DNA from: Zoogloeaceae bacterium
GTDB taxonomy: Bacteria; Pseudomonadota; Gammaproteobacteria; Burkholderiales; Rhodocyclaceae
DNA length: 6,808 nucleotides
Direction of reading: 5' to 3'
Assembly (NCBI GenBank): GCA_031281985.1
Contig: JAITEO010000022.1
Coordinates: 1 to 6,808, forward strand
Below, in pieces: positions 1 through 6,808 of the stretch. The first letter of the stretch is position 1. Each line of letters starts with the position of its first letter. The translations under genes and the position numbers were made by a program. The notes under the pieces are model-generated. The model made no database searches, had not been told where the DNA came from, and worked only from the letters and a program-made list of their open reading frames with translations.

Positions 1-689
<689 letters not shown>

Positions 690-712
690 TCATCAAAAAA
701 TCCTGGACTGGA

Positions 713-1573
713 TCAAACGGCGGCCGCGCCGCCGACAATCTCGGACAATTCCTTGGTAATGGCCGCCTGGCGTGCCTTGTTGTAGACCAGCTTCAGTTCG
801 CCAATCACGTTCTTGGCATTGTCGGAAGCCGACTTCATGGCCACCATGCGCGCCGACTGTTCGGAAGCCATGTTTTCCGCCACCGCCTGATAGATCAGCG
901 CCTCGACATAGCGTATCAACAAGCTGTCGATCACCGTCTTGGCGTCCGGCTCGTAGAGGTACTCCCATTGGGAATGGCCTGCGCCGACCTGGTCGCCGGA
1001 CAAGGGCAGCAATTGCTCGATGTTCGGCTCCTGCTTCATGGTATTCACGAAGCGGGTGTTGGCGATGTACACCGCGTCCAGTTCCTTGGCGATGAAGGCG
1101 TCCAGCAGCACCTTGACCGGGCCGATCAGTCTTTCCAGGCGCGGCGCGTCGCCCAATCCTTCGATGTGGGAAACGATATTGACGCCCGCCCGCTGCATGA
1201 AGCCAAAGCCCTTGTTGCCGATGCAGGTGACGGAAAGCCGGATGCCCGCGGCGTCCCACTCCTTCATCCGGATCAGGACCTGCCGCAGCACGTTGCTGTT
1301 CAAACCGCCGCACAGCCCCTTGTCGGAAGTGATGACGATGAGGCCGATTTTCCTGACCTCGCGCTCGCTCAGGAAGGGATGCCGGTAATCGGTGAGCGCG
1401 TGCGAAAGATTGGCCGCCACGCGCCGGATCTTCTCGCCATAGGGACGCGCGGCGCGCATCCGTTCCTGCGCCTTGCGCATCTTGGACGCGGCCACCATTT
1501 CCATGGCCTTGGTGATCTTGCGCGTGTTCTCCACGCTTTTGATCTTGTTGCGAATTTCCTTGCCACTCGGCAT
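713..1573 (-). CDS. atpG: F1Fo ATP synthase subunit gamma
   Basis: This is the central rotor shaft of F1, which couples rotation of the c-ring to conformational changes in the three catalytic beta subunits. It has 286 residues, the normal length for proteobacterial gamma. The N-terminal helix carries the family signature ([21 protein letters not shown], from about residue 4, then [11 protein letters not shown]). The Rossmann-like middle domain begins with [12 protein letters not shown] at residues 81-92. The C-terminal helix (residues about 259-286, with [18 protein letters not shown]) forms the coiled coil with the N-terminal helix inside the alpha3beta3 ring. The ATG is preceded by AAGGAG with a 6-nt spacer (1580-1585), which supports this start. 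It lies 18 nt after atpA and 47 nt before atpD. Nothing unusual was seen. Confidence 0.98.
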   Translation of the reverse strand: MPSGKEIRNKIKSVENTRKITKAMEMVAASKMRKAQERMRAARPYGEKIRRVAANLSHALTDYRHPFLSEREVRKIGLIVITSDKGLCGGLNSNVLRQVLIRMKEWDAAGIRLSVTCIGNKGFGFMQRAGVNIVSHIEGLGDAPRLERLIGPVKVLLDAFIAKELDAVYIANTRFVNTMKQEPNIEQLLPLSGDQVGAGHSQWEYLYEPDAKTVIDSLLIRYVEALIYQAVAENMASEQSARMVAMKSASDNAKNVIGELKLVYNKARQAAITKELSEIVGGAAAV

Positions 1574-1591
1574 GGCGCTCTCCTTTTCCGG

Positions 1592-3190
1592 TCAGACCCA
1601 GGCCGCCTTGAAGGCGACGATGGCGTCCACCAGCGCTTTTTCCGCGCCGCCGACCAGCCGCTGCACCGTGCCCTTGCCTTCTTCGGGACTCGGCTCGGAA
1701 GCATATTCGCCCTTCAGTTCATGCGTGGTCTCGATGCTCTCCAGGGCGCTTGCCGCATTCTGTTTCAGGTAGGCAAGCAGCGACTTCTCGAAATCGAGCG
1801 CGCGCCGGACTTCCACGTCGTCATAGTAGCCATTGTCCACGGCATAGAGCGTGACCGCCATCTCGGCGATGCTCATGGGCGCGTACTGCGGCTGCTTCAT
1901 GAGTTCCGTCACCATGCGGCCATGCTCCAGTTGCTTCCTCGTCGTCTCATCCAAGTCGGAAGCGAATTGGGCAAAAGCCGCCAGTTCCCGGTATTGCGCC
2001 AGCGCCAGGCGCACGCCGCCGCCCAGCTTCTTGATGACCTTGGTCTGCGCCGCGCCGCCGACACGGGAGACCGAAATCCCGGCGTTGATGGCCGGACGAA
2101 TCCCCGCGTTGAAGAGGTCGGTTTCCAGGAAGATCTGCCCGTCGGTAATGGAAATCACGTTGGTCGGCACGAAAGCGGACACGTCGCCCGCCTGGGTTTC
2201 GATCACCGGCAAGGCGGTGAGTGACCCGGTCTTTCCCTTCACCTCGCCATTGGTAAAGCGTTCCACCCAGGCTTCGGAGACGCGCGCGGCGCGCTCCAAG
2301 AGGCGGGAGTGCAGATAGAACACGTCGCCCGGATAGGCTTCGCGCCCCGGCGGACGGCGAAGCAGCAGTGACACCTGGCGGTAGGCCCAGGCCTGTTTCG
2401 TCAAATCGTCATAGATGATGAGCGCGTCTTCGCCGCGATCGCGGAAGTATTCGCCCATCGTGCAGCCGGAATAGGGCGCGATGTATTGCAGCGCCGCGGT
2501 TTCCGAGGCGGAAGCGGCCACGACGATGGTGTATTCGAGCGCGCCGTGTTCTTCGAGTTTGCGCACCACGTTGGCGATGGTGGAAGCCTTTTGCCCCACG
2601 GCCACGTAGATGCACTTCACGCCCGTGCCCTTCTGGTTGATGATGGTATCCACCGCCACCGCCGTCTTGCCGGTCTGGCGGTCGCCGATGATGAGTACGC
2701 GCTGGCCGCGGCCAATGGGCACCATCGCGTCGATGGATTTCAGCCCCGTCTGCACCGGCTGGGAGACCGACTTGCGCCAAATCACGCCGGGGGCGACCTT
2801 TTCGATCTTGTCGGTGAGCTTGTGGTTCAGCGGCCCCTTGCCGTCGATGGGTTGTCCCAGGGAATTGACCACGCGCCCCAGGAGTTCCGGGCCGACGGGC
2901 ACTTCCAGGATGCGCCCGGTGCATTTGACCGTATCGCCTTCGGAAATGTGCCGGTACTCGCCCAGCACCACCGCGCCCACGGAGTCGCGCTCCAGGTTCA
3001 AGGCCATGCCGAAGGTGTTGCCGGGAAACTCCAGCATTTCACCTTGCATGACATCCTGCAAGCCGTGTACGCGGCAGATGCCGTCGGTCACGGAAACTAT
3101 CGTACCCTGCGTGCGAGTTTGTGCCTCCACGCCAAGGTTTTGAATCTTGCTTTTGATCAGCTCGCTGATCTCGGACGGATTCAACTGCAT
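1592..3190 (-). CDS. atpA: F1Fo ATP synthase subunit alpha, with an unusual C-terminal insertion
   Basis: This is the regulatory nucleotide-binding subunit of F1; it alternates with beta in the hexamer and supplies the arginine finger. It has 532 residues against about 513 for the E. coli and Burkholderia proteins as I recall them. The Walker A loop GDRQTGKT is at 169-176, and the arginine finger R376 is in GISVSRVGG, both at E. coli numbering, so the extra length lies after them. It is concentrated at about residues 494-515, between the conserved THELKG stretch and the final helix [13 protein letters not shown]. The added segment is rich in E, P, S and G. AGGAG overlaps the atpH stop codon 6 nt before the ATG, which fixes the start and suggests translational coupling. 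The [13 protein letters not shown] region is typical of betaproteobacteria. Function is certain; the meaning of the insertion is unknown. Confidence 0.98.
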   Translation of the reverse strand: MQLNPSEISELIKSKIQNLGVEAQTRTQGTIVSVTDGICRVHGLQDVMQGEMLEFPGNTFGMALNLERDSVGAVVLGEYRHISEGDTVKCTGRILEVPVGPELLGRVVNSLGQPIDGKGPLNHKLTDKIEKVAPGVIWRKSVSQPVQTGLKSIDAMVPIGRGQRVLIIGDRQTGKTAVAVDTIINQKGTGVKCIYVAVGQKASTIANVVRKLEEHGALEYTIVVAASASETAALQYIAPYSGCTMGEYFRDRGEDALIIYDDLTKQAWAYRQVSLLLRRPPGREAYPGDVFYLHSRLLERAARVSEAWVERFTNGEVKGKTGSLTALPVIETQAGDVSAFVPTNVISITDGQIFLETDLFNAGIRPAINAGISVSRVGGAAQTKVIKKLGGGVRLALAQYRELAAFAQFASDLDETTRKQLEHGRMVTELMKQPQYAPMSIAEMAVTLYAVDNGYYDDVEVRRALDFEKSLLAYLKQNAASALESIETTHELKGEYASEPSPEEGKGTVQRLVGGAEKALVDAIVAFKAAWV

Positions 3191-3199
3191 TTAGATCTC

Positions 3200-3733
3200 C
3201 TAGTTCTTGAGCGCGGCAGACAGGGTTTCGAGCTTGCCGCGCACGGAAGCGTCCAGCACCTGATCGCCTACCGCCACGCGCACGCCGCCGATCAATTCCG
3301 CATCCACCACCACGGTGGGCGCAAGTTTTGTTTTGAAATGCGCTTCCAGTTGTACAACCAGTGCCGCGAGGTCGGCTTTGGAAAGCGGGAAGGCGGATTG
3401 AATCACCGCTTCCTGGACGCCTTCTTCGGCGGACTTGTTGGCCGTAAACAACGCGGCAATTTCCGGCAACAACGCCAGCCGCTCGTTTTCCGCAAGGACA
3501 TGTATGAAATTGCCGAGCGTGGCGTCCGCATCGCCCGCAAGCGAAACGAACAACTGCGCGATCTGCCCGGCGGACAGGTTGGGATTGCCGATCACTTCGG
3601 CCATCCGCGCGTCCTGGGCGATGAACGCCAGACGCTGGAGACGGTCGTGCCAGGCTCCCAACGCCCCTGCGTCCTTGGCGACGCGAAACGCCGCTTCGGC
3701 ATAGGGACGGGCGACGGTAACGGTTTCGGCCAT
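3200..3733 (-). CDS. atpH: F1Fo ATP synthase subunit delta (OSCP family)
   Basis: This is a peripheral-stalk subunit that holds the top of F1 to the two b subunits so the stator does not spin with the rotor. It has 177 residues, the usual length. The N-terminal helical domain starts with VARPYAEAAFRVAKD (residues 8-21) and runs to about residue 105, with the conserved ENERLALLPEIAALF at 82-96. The C-terminal domain carries the family motif GGVRVAVGDQVLD at 149-161. Its ATG directly follows the atpF stop codon with no gap (TAAATG), and a partial ribosome site (AGGA) lies inside the end of atpF. Translation is therefore probably coupled to atpF. A 9-nt gap separates it from atpA. Sequence is less conserved than alpha or beta, as is normal for this subunit, but position and motifs make the call secure. 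Confidence 0.97.
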   Translation of the reverse strand: MAETVTVARPYAEAAFRVAKDAGALGAWHDRLQRLAFIAQDARMAEVIGNPNLSAGQIAQLFVSLAGDADATLGNFIHVLAENERLALLPEIAALFTANKSAEEGVQEAVIQSAFPLSKADLAALVVQLEAHFKTKLAPTVVVDAELIGGVRVAVGDQVLDASVRGKLETLSAALKN

Positions 3734-4204
3734 TTACAGATCCTGCTTGAGCGTAGAGAGCAACTCGGCATGCGCCTTGGCGTCGATTTCACGGCGCAGG
3801 ATTTTTTCCGCGCCCGCAACCGCCAATGCCGCGACCTGGTCGCGCAGGCTTTCCCGGGCGCGCAGGGCTTCCTGCTCGATCTCCGCCTTGGCGCCGGCAA
3901 GGACGCGATCCGCCTCGACCTTGGCCTGCGCCTTGGCTTCCTCGATGATCTGCGTCACGCGTTTTTCCGTTTGCGCCAACAGATCGGCCGATTTTTCCTT
4001 GCCCGCGCGCAGGGCTTCGGCGGAACGCTTGCTCGCCAGTTCCAGTTCCTGCTTGCCGCGGTCCGCGGCAGCCAGACCGTCCGCTATTTTTTTCGCGCGC
4101 TCATCCAGCGCCTTCATGATGGGCGGCCACACGAAGCGCATGGTGAACCACGCCAAGATGAAGAACACCACGAGCTGCGCGATCAGTGTCGAATTCAGAT
4201 TCAC
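3734..4204 (-). CDS. atpF: F1Fo ATP synthase subunit b (GTG start)
   Basis: This is the membrane-anchored peripheral stalk; two copies link subunit a in the membrane to delta on top of F1. It has 156 residues, the same length as E. coli b. One N-terminal membrane segment spans about residues 5-26 ([20 protein letters not shown]). It is followed by a long charged, alanine-rich helix from about residue 32 to 140, which is the expected coiled coil. The first codon is GTG (4202-4204 read on the minus strand), giving GTG AAT CTG AAT. This start places the membrane helix correctly at the N-terminus and has GAGG 7 nt upstream. The gene begins 39 nt after atpE and its stop codon touches the atpH start. 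A GTG start and weaker ribosome site than atpE fit the need for 2 b per roughly 10 c subunits. Confidence 0.97.
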   Translation of the reverse strand: MNLNSTLIAQLVVFFILAWFTMRFVWPPIMKALDERAKKIADGLAAADRGKQELELASKRSAEALRAGKEKSADLLAQTEKRVTQIIEEAKAQAKVEADRVLAGAKAEIEQEALRARESLRDQVAALAVAGAEKILRREIDAKAHAELLSTLKQDL

Positions 4205-4243
4205 GGTAAAGCCTCTTTTCGAAATGACGGCTCAAGGCCAGAA

Positions 4244-4544
<301 letters not shown>

Positions 4545-4550
4545 CTTCGT

Positions 4551-5432
4551 TCAATGACTTTCATGCGCCTGCCCGATATAGATCAGCGTCAGCATCATGA
4601 ACACGAAGGCTTGCAAGGTGATGATCAGGATATGGAAAATCGCCCATACCGTGCCCGCCAACACCTGTCCAATCCACAACCCCCAGCCGAGCGCGGAATC
4701 CACCGCCCAGGCGCTGCCCATGAGCGCGATCAGCATGAAGATCAATTCGCCGGCATACATGTTGCCGAACAGCCGCATCCCGTGCGAGAGCGTCTTGGAG
4801 ATGAATTCGATGATCTGCATGGCGAGATTGAACGGCGCCAGCGCCCAGTGCGCGCCAAAAGGCGCGGAGATGAGTTCGTGCGCCCAACCGCCCAGCCCCT
4901 TGATCTTCACGTTGTACCAGAAGCAGAGCAGCAGCACGCCAATGGAAAGCCCCAGGGTGCCGTTCAGGTCGGCAGTGGCGACGACGCGCTGATAGGCGTG
5001 TTCGGGATCGCCGCCACTCGCGCTGTAGATGCCTTCCCAGATGCGCGGCAGCAAATCGACCGGCAACAGGTCCATGGCGTTCATCAGGAAGATCCAGACG
5101 AACACCGTCAAGGCCAGCGGCGCGACGAATAGACGGGATTCGGCGTGATGGATGATGCTCTTGGCCTGATCGGAAACCATTTCCACCAGGATTTCCACGG
5201 CGGCCTGGAACCGCCCCGGCACGCCGGAAGTCGCCCGACGGGCGGCGCGCGCCAGCAGGAACACGGTCAGCAGCCCCAACAGCACCGAATAGAACAGGGT
5301 ATCGAAATTGAGCACCTTCAGGTCCACCACGATGGACTGCTTTTCGCCCAGGCTGTTCAGATGGGTCAGGTGGTGGATGATGTAGTCGCCCGGCGTCAGG
5401 GCGTGTTCCGCAATCACTTCTTCCGTAGCCAT
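4551..5432 (-). CDS. atpB: F1Fo ATP synthase subunit a
   Basis: This is the stator membrane subunit that forms the two proton half-channels against the c-ring. It has 293 residues, somewhat longer than E. coli a (271). The essential arginine is R220 in [16 protein letters not shown] (E. coli Arg210), with E229 in the same helix. The last helices contain [14 protein letters not shown] (about residues 263-276), with H267 and Q274 at typical half-channel positions. The reading frame stays open 53 codons further upstream, but I chose ATG at 5430-5432. That start gives the normal N-terminus ([25 protein letters not shown]) and lies just 1 nt after the atpI stop (TGACATG). The longer version would run over the atpI coding region in another frame. 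Translation is probably coupled to atpI because only a weak ribosome site (GGAAG) is present. Confidence 0.97.
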   Translation of the reverse strand: MATEEVIAEHALTPGDYIIHHLTHLNSLGEKQSIVVDLKVLNFDTLFYSVLLGLLTVFLLARAARRATSGVPGRFQAAVEILVEMVSDQAKSIIHHAESRLFVAPLALTVFVWIFLMNAMDLLPVDLLPRIWEGIYSASGGDPEHAYQRVVATADLNGTLGLSIGVLLLCFWYNVKIKGLGGWAHELISAPFGAHWALAPFNLAMQIIEFISKTLSHGMRLFGNMYAGELIFMLIALMGSAWAVDSALGWGLWIGQVLAGTVWAIFHILIITLQAFVFMMLTLIYIGQAHESH

Positions 5433-5433
5433 G

Positions 5434-5772
5434 TCAGGATTTCTTCCAAAAAGCCAAAAAACTTGCCTGCAACACAATCGCCATACCGAACAGCAGACTG
5501 GGCCAATGCACCGCGTAGAGCTTGACGGCAACGACCAACAGGGCCAGCGTCGTTGCCACCTTGACGAACTCGCCGATGAAGAAATCGGCACTGGAAACGC
5601 TTCCCGAACGCCTTGCCCGAAGGGAAAGTCGCAACGCGAACCAGGCCGAGGGCAGAATGCAAATCGCGCCCGCCAGGGCTGCCGAAACCGCCCCGCGCAT
5701 TCCCGCGAACAGGGCGGCGAGGCATGCCGCCAGCGCAGCGGCGCATAATTGCAGGTAAAGCGTCTTTTTCAT
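5434..5772 (-). CDS. atpI: ATP synthase subunit I (AtpI family, c-ring assembly factor)
   Basis: This is a small membrane protein encoded first in many bacterial atp operons. Members of the family are known to help c-ring assembly and may affect magnesium or calcium handling; they are not part of the final enzyme. It has 112 residues with four hydrophobic segments at about 4-24, 27-48, 72-88 and 92-109. The signature F-x-x-G-E-x-x-K appears as FFIGEFVK at 64-71, just before the third segment. The start is the ATG at 5770-5772, with no strong Shine-Dalgarno sequence upstream, which suggests low translation. It is followed by atpB after 1 nt. Family assignment rests on position, topology and the motif, as AtpI proteins diverge strongly in sequence. 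Confidence 0.9.
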   Translation of the reverse strand: MKKTLYLQLCAAALAACLAALFAGMRGAVSAALAGAICILPSAWFALRLSLRARRSGSVSSADFFIGEFVKVATTLALLVVAVKLYAVHWPSLLFGMAIVLQASFLAFWKKS

Positions 5773-5785
5773 GTGGGTATAAAAC

Positions 5786-5810
5786 TCGCCGTCTGTTGAG
5801 GGTGCGGCGA
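5786..5810 (-). promoter_or_regulatory. 5'-terminal hairpin in the atp leader
   Basis: The minus strand reads TCGCCG, a 13-nt loop, then CGGCGA: a perfect 6-bp GC-rich stem. It would begin about 4 nt after the predicted transcription start. A stem at the very 5' end is known to protect some bacterial mRNAs from 5'-end-dependent decay. It is followed by GTTTTATA, so a weak attenuator is an alternative reading, although the stem is short for a terminator. Confidence 0.35.
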
Positions 5811-5820
5811 AAACCCCGAC

Positions 5821-5849
5821 AATGTACGGCCTGAACGCGAATTCGTCAA
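5821..5849 (-). promoter_or_regulatory. Sigma70-type promoter of the atp operon
   Basis: On the minus strand, TTGACG (5844-5849) and TACATT (5821-5826) are separated by exactly 17 nt. Each differs from the sigma70 consensus by one or two bases. The predicted transcription start is near 5814, giving a leader of about 42 nt to the atpI ATG. It is the best match seen on this strand in the intergenic region. It has not been shown experimentally. Confidence 0.65.
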
Positions 5850-5959
5850 ATTTTTCCTCCAGTGCGGGTGCGATTCAAGGAAAAGAAAACAGACCCAGCA
5901 CGAATGTTTACCGTCCCCCGAACCAACGCGCCGCCGCTTCGTCTGAACGAAAACACCAT
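5850..5959. other. Divergent intergenic spacer between the atp and toxin-antitoxin promoters
   Basis: About 110 bp separate the two -35 boxes. I see no gene with a start codon, no terminator and no strong repeat here. On the minus strand a 27-codon open stretch without a start codon ends at TAA 5908-5910 and could be the tail of a lost gene (see findings). Confidence 0.5.
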
Positions 5960-5988
5960 TTGACGAGGCAATTATTTGGTTCTACAAT
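5960..5988 (+). promoter_or_regulatory. Sigma70-type promoter of the toxin-antitoxin operon
   Basis: TTGACG (5960-5965) and TACAAT (5983-5988) are separated by exactly 17 nt, a near-consensus promoter. The usual start site 6-8 nt after the -10 box falls at 5994-5996, on or next to the A of the toxin ATG (5995). An 8-bp palindrome, AACATGTT (5992-5999), covers the predicted start and the ATG and could be an operator half or core for autoregulation, but it is short. Confidence 0.65.
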
Positions 5989-5994
5989 AAAAAC

Positions 5995-6306
5995 ATGTTG
6001 ACCGTTGTGGAAACCCCTGAGTTCCTGGCTTGGTCTGAAAACGTCTGGTCGGAAAACGAACGGAACGATTTCGTCGGCTGGATTGCCGCCAACCCGGATG
6101 CCGGCGTGGTCATCCCGCATACGAACGGATTGCGCAAGCTGCGGTTTTCGCGGCAAGGCATGGGAAAACAGGGCGGAGCAAGAGTGATCTACTATTTGCA
6201 GCGCCCCGAGGGGCAGATCGTCCTGCTGCTGGTCTATGCCAAGGCCAAGTTCGATGACCTGCGTCCGGAATTCCTGCGAAAACTGAAGGAGAAATACGAT
6301 GTCTGA
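5995..6306 (+). CDS. RelE/HigB2-like toxin of a type II toxin-antitoxin system
   Basis: This is a probable ribosome-dependent mRNA interferase of the RelE superfamily. It has 103 residues, in the normal range. The match to HigB2-type toxins rests on the ordered motifs GLRKLR (45-50), QGMGKQGGARVIYY (54-67), LLLVYAKAKFDDL (77-89) and a closing helix LRKLKEKY. The basic residues K48, R50, K58 and R63, and Y81/K83, are the kind used in RNA binding and cleavage in this superfamily; I did not assign the exact catalytic set. In related proteins the loop before LRK usually reads G-T-G-G, whereas here it is H-T-N-G. No Shine-Dalgarno sequence precedes the ATG and the promoter is very close, so the message may be leaderless. 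Its last 8 nt overlap the antitoxin gene. It lies divergent from the atp operon. A ParE-like gyrase poison is possible but less likely. Confidence 0.85.
   Translation: MLTVVETPEFLAWSENVWSENERNDFVGWIAANPDAGVVIPHTNGLRKLRFSRQGMGKQGGARVIYYLQRPEGQIVLLLVYAKAKFDDLRPEFLRKLKEKYDV
6286..6291 (+). promoter_or_regulatory. Strong ribosome binding site of the antitoxin gene
   Basis: AAGGAG ends 7 nt before the ATG at 6299 and lies inside the toxin coding sequence. It supports the chosen antitoxin start and contrasts with the toxin gene, which has none. This would favour excess antitoxin from the shared message. Confidence 0.75.
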
Positions 6307-6619
6307 TCTTCCTCCCCATCCCGACCCGGAAATGAACGAATTTGAACAAGCCCTGCTGCGCTCGCTGGAACAGGCCAAGCGCGGTGAATATGCCCGTGTT
6401 TCGACCCCGGAAGACATCGTTGCCCGTCGGCGGGGACGACCCGTTGGCAGCTTCAAGGCACAGAAAAAAATACAGACGGCCATCCGTTTCGATCCCGATG
6501 TGCTTGCCGGTCTCAGGGCATTGGGACGTGGCTGGCAGACACGGGCCAACGACGCCCTGCGCGAGTGGCTGAGAAACCATGAAAAAGCCAACCGAAGCAA
6601 CCCCGCGACAACAAACTGA
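6299..6619 (+). CDS. BrnA-like ribbon-helix-helix antitoxin
   Basis: This is the probable DNA-binding antitoxin that neutralises the upstream RelE/HigB2-like toxin and represses the operon. It has 106 residues. The N-terminal part (about 11-42) is a charged helical stretch. A basic patch RRRGRPVGS (43-51) leads into a short strand, KIQTAIRFD (57-65). The helix PDVLAGLRALG and the motif GRGWQTRANDALREWL (76-91) follow. This strand-helix-helix pattern with G-x-G-W-Q-T-R is characteristic of the BrnA (DUF4415) antitoxin family. The tail (about 92-106) is polar and probably disordered. The gene starts within the toxin gene, giving an 8-nt overlap and coupling. BrnA proteins normally pair with BrnT toxins, so the HigB2-like partner is unusual. 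It is not a helix-turn-helix HigA. Which segment contacts the toxin cannot be told from the sequence. Confidence 0.8.
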   Translation: MSDLPPHPDPEMNEFEQALLRSLEQAKRGEYARVSTPEDIVARRRGRPVGSFKAQKKIQTAIRFDPDVLAGLRALGRGWQTRANDALREWLRNHEKANRSNPATTN

Positions 6620-6764
6620 ACACGGAGCAAAAGGACGAGCGCCCAGCCCTCTACATCAACGCGCCACCGCTTGCCGTTCCTTTGTTCCTCCGCTTCGGTA
6701 AGCCAATCGCAACTACAGTCAATGAGAAGAGCGCAAGCGGGTGCAATCAAAAGTGGAGGATGTC
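6620..6764. other. Non-coding stretch after the antitoxin, with a weak hairpin
   Basis: No convincing gene lies here. GCTTGCCG (6669-6676) can pair with CGGTAAGC (6696-6703) as an 8-bp stem with one G-T wobble and a 19-nt loop. CACCGCTTGC (6665-6674) can alternatively pair with GCAAGCGGGTG (6733-6743) with one bulge. No T-run follows either, so an intrinsic terminator is not supported. Confidence 0.3.
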
Positions 6765-6808
6765 ATGTCAATAATTTATCCCGGACGAAGCGCGGCCAAA
6801 CTCCCTCC
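6765..6808 (+). CDS. Possible start of a further gene (partial, unknown function)
   Basis: ATG at 6765 has GGAGG (6755-6759) 5 nt upstream and opens a frame, MSIIYPGRSAAKLP, that runs without a stop to the window edge. Only 14 codons are visible, so nothing can be said of function. A nearby ATG at 6760 stops after four codons. The good ribosome site is the only support, and the match may be chance. Confidence 0.35.
   Translation, partial: MSIIYPGRSAAKLP

Noticed and set aside
5414..5591. An N-terminal extension of atpB of 53 residues
   Set aside because: The frame is open, but the extension overlaps atpI in another frame and is Ser/Arg/Trp/Cys-rich and unlike subunit a. The ATG at 5432 gives a normal N-terminus.
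6579..6701. A 40-codon plus-strand frame starting MKKPTEATPRQQ and overlapping the antitoxin end
   Set aside because: It has no clear ribosome site, no recognisable domain and a composition typical of a chance frame. A second open frame there (6583-6774) has no usable start codon until 6760.
5908..6750. A minus-strand open frame of 280 codons across the toxin-antitoxin region
   Set aside because: It runs antisense to two clearly recognised genes with a promoter and ribosome site on the plus strand. Its translation shows no domain I recognise. Only its last 27 codons, outside those genes, were kept as a weak finding.
5864..6750. Short direct repeat GCGGGTGC followed by similar bases at 5864 and 6737, flanking the toxin-antitoxin module
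   Set aside because: Only 8 bases match exactly. In two stretches of about 200 bases such a match is expected by chance, so it is not evidence for an insertion boundary.

Overview
This window is most likely chromosomal DNA from a GC-rich betaproteobacterium. The evidence is the gene order of the ATP synthase operon (atpI-B-E-F-H-A-G-D, all on the minus strand) and beta-type signatures in its proteins, such as the [18 protein letters not shown] stretch of the alpha subunit and the [13 protein letters not shown] stretch of subunit c. The genus cannot be told from the sequence alone.

Region 1-5772 (minus strand) is an almost complete F1Fo ATP synthase operon, read right to left. It holds atpI (assembly protein), atpB (a), atpE (c), atpF (b), atpH (delta), atpA (alpha), atpG (gamma) and the first 221 codons of atpD (beta). 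The window ends inside atpD, so the rest of atpD and the expected atpC (epsilon) lie outside. Genes are separated by 0 to 47 nt and look like one transcript. The proton-path and catalytic residues I could check are intact, so this is an apparently working proton-type enzyme. A good sigma70-type promoter (TTGACG, 17 nt, TACATT) lies 5' of atpI, and its short leader can fold into a hairpin right at the 5' end. The only structural oddity is a stretch of about 20 extra residues near the C-terminus of the alpha subunit.

Region 5773-5994 is a divergent intergenic region. It holds the atp promoter on the minus strand and a second, near-consensus promoter (TTGACG, 17 nt, TACAAT) on the plus strand. 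A short minus-strand open stretch there might be the tail of a lost gene.

Region 5995-6619 (plus strand) is a two-gene type II toxin-antitoxin module. A RelE/HigB2-like mRNA interferase comes first, overlapping by 8 nt a BrnA-like ribbon-helix-helix antitoxin. The pairing is not the textbook one: HigB2-type toxins usually go with Xre-type HTH antitoxins, and BrnA usually with BrnT. The promoter position predicts a leaderless toxin message, while the antitoxin has a strong Shine-Dalgarno sequence. This would bias synthesis towards antitoxin.

Region 6620-6808 is mostly non-coding, with a weak hairpin. It ends with a possible new plus-strand gene start (ATG at 6765 after GGAGG) cut off by the window edge. 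I did not find a clearly novel multi-gene system. The toxin-antitoxin pair and its expression layout are the best candidates for a second look.
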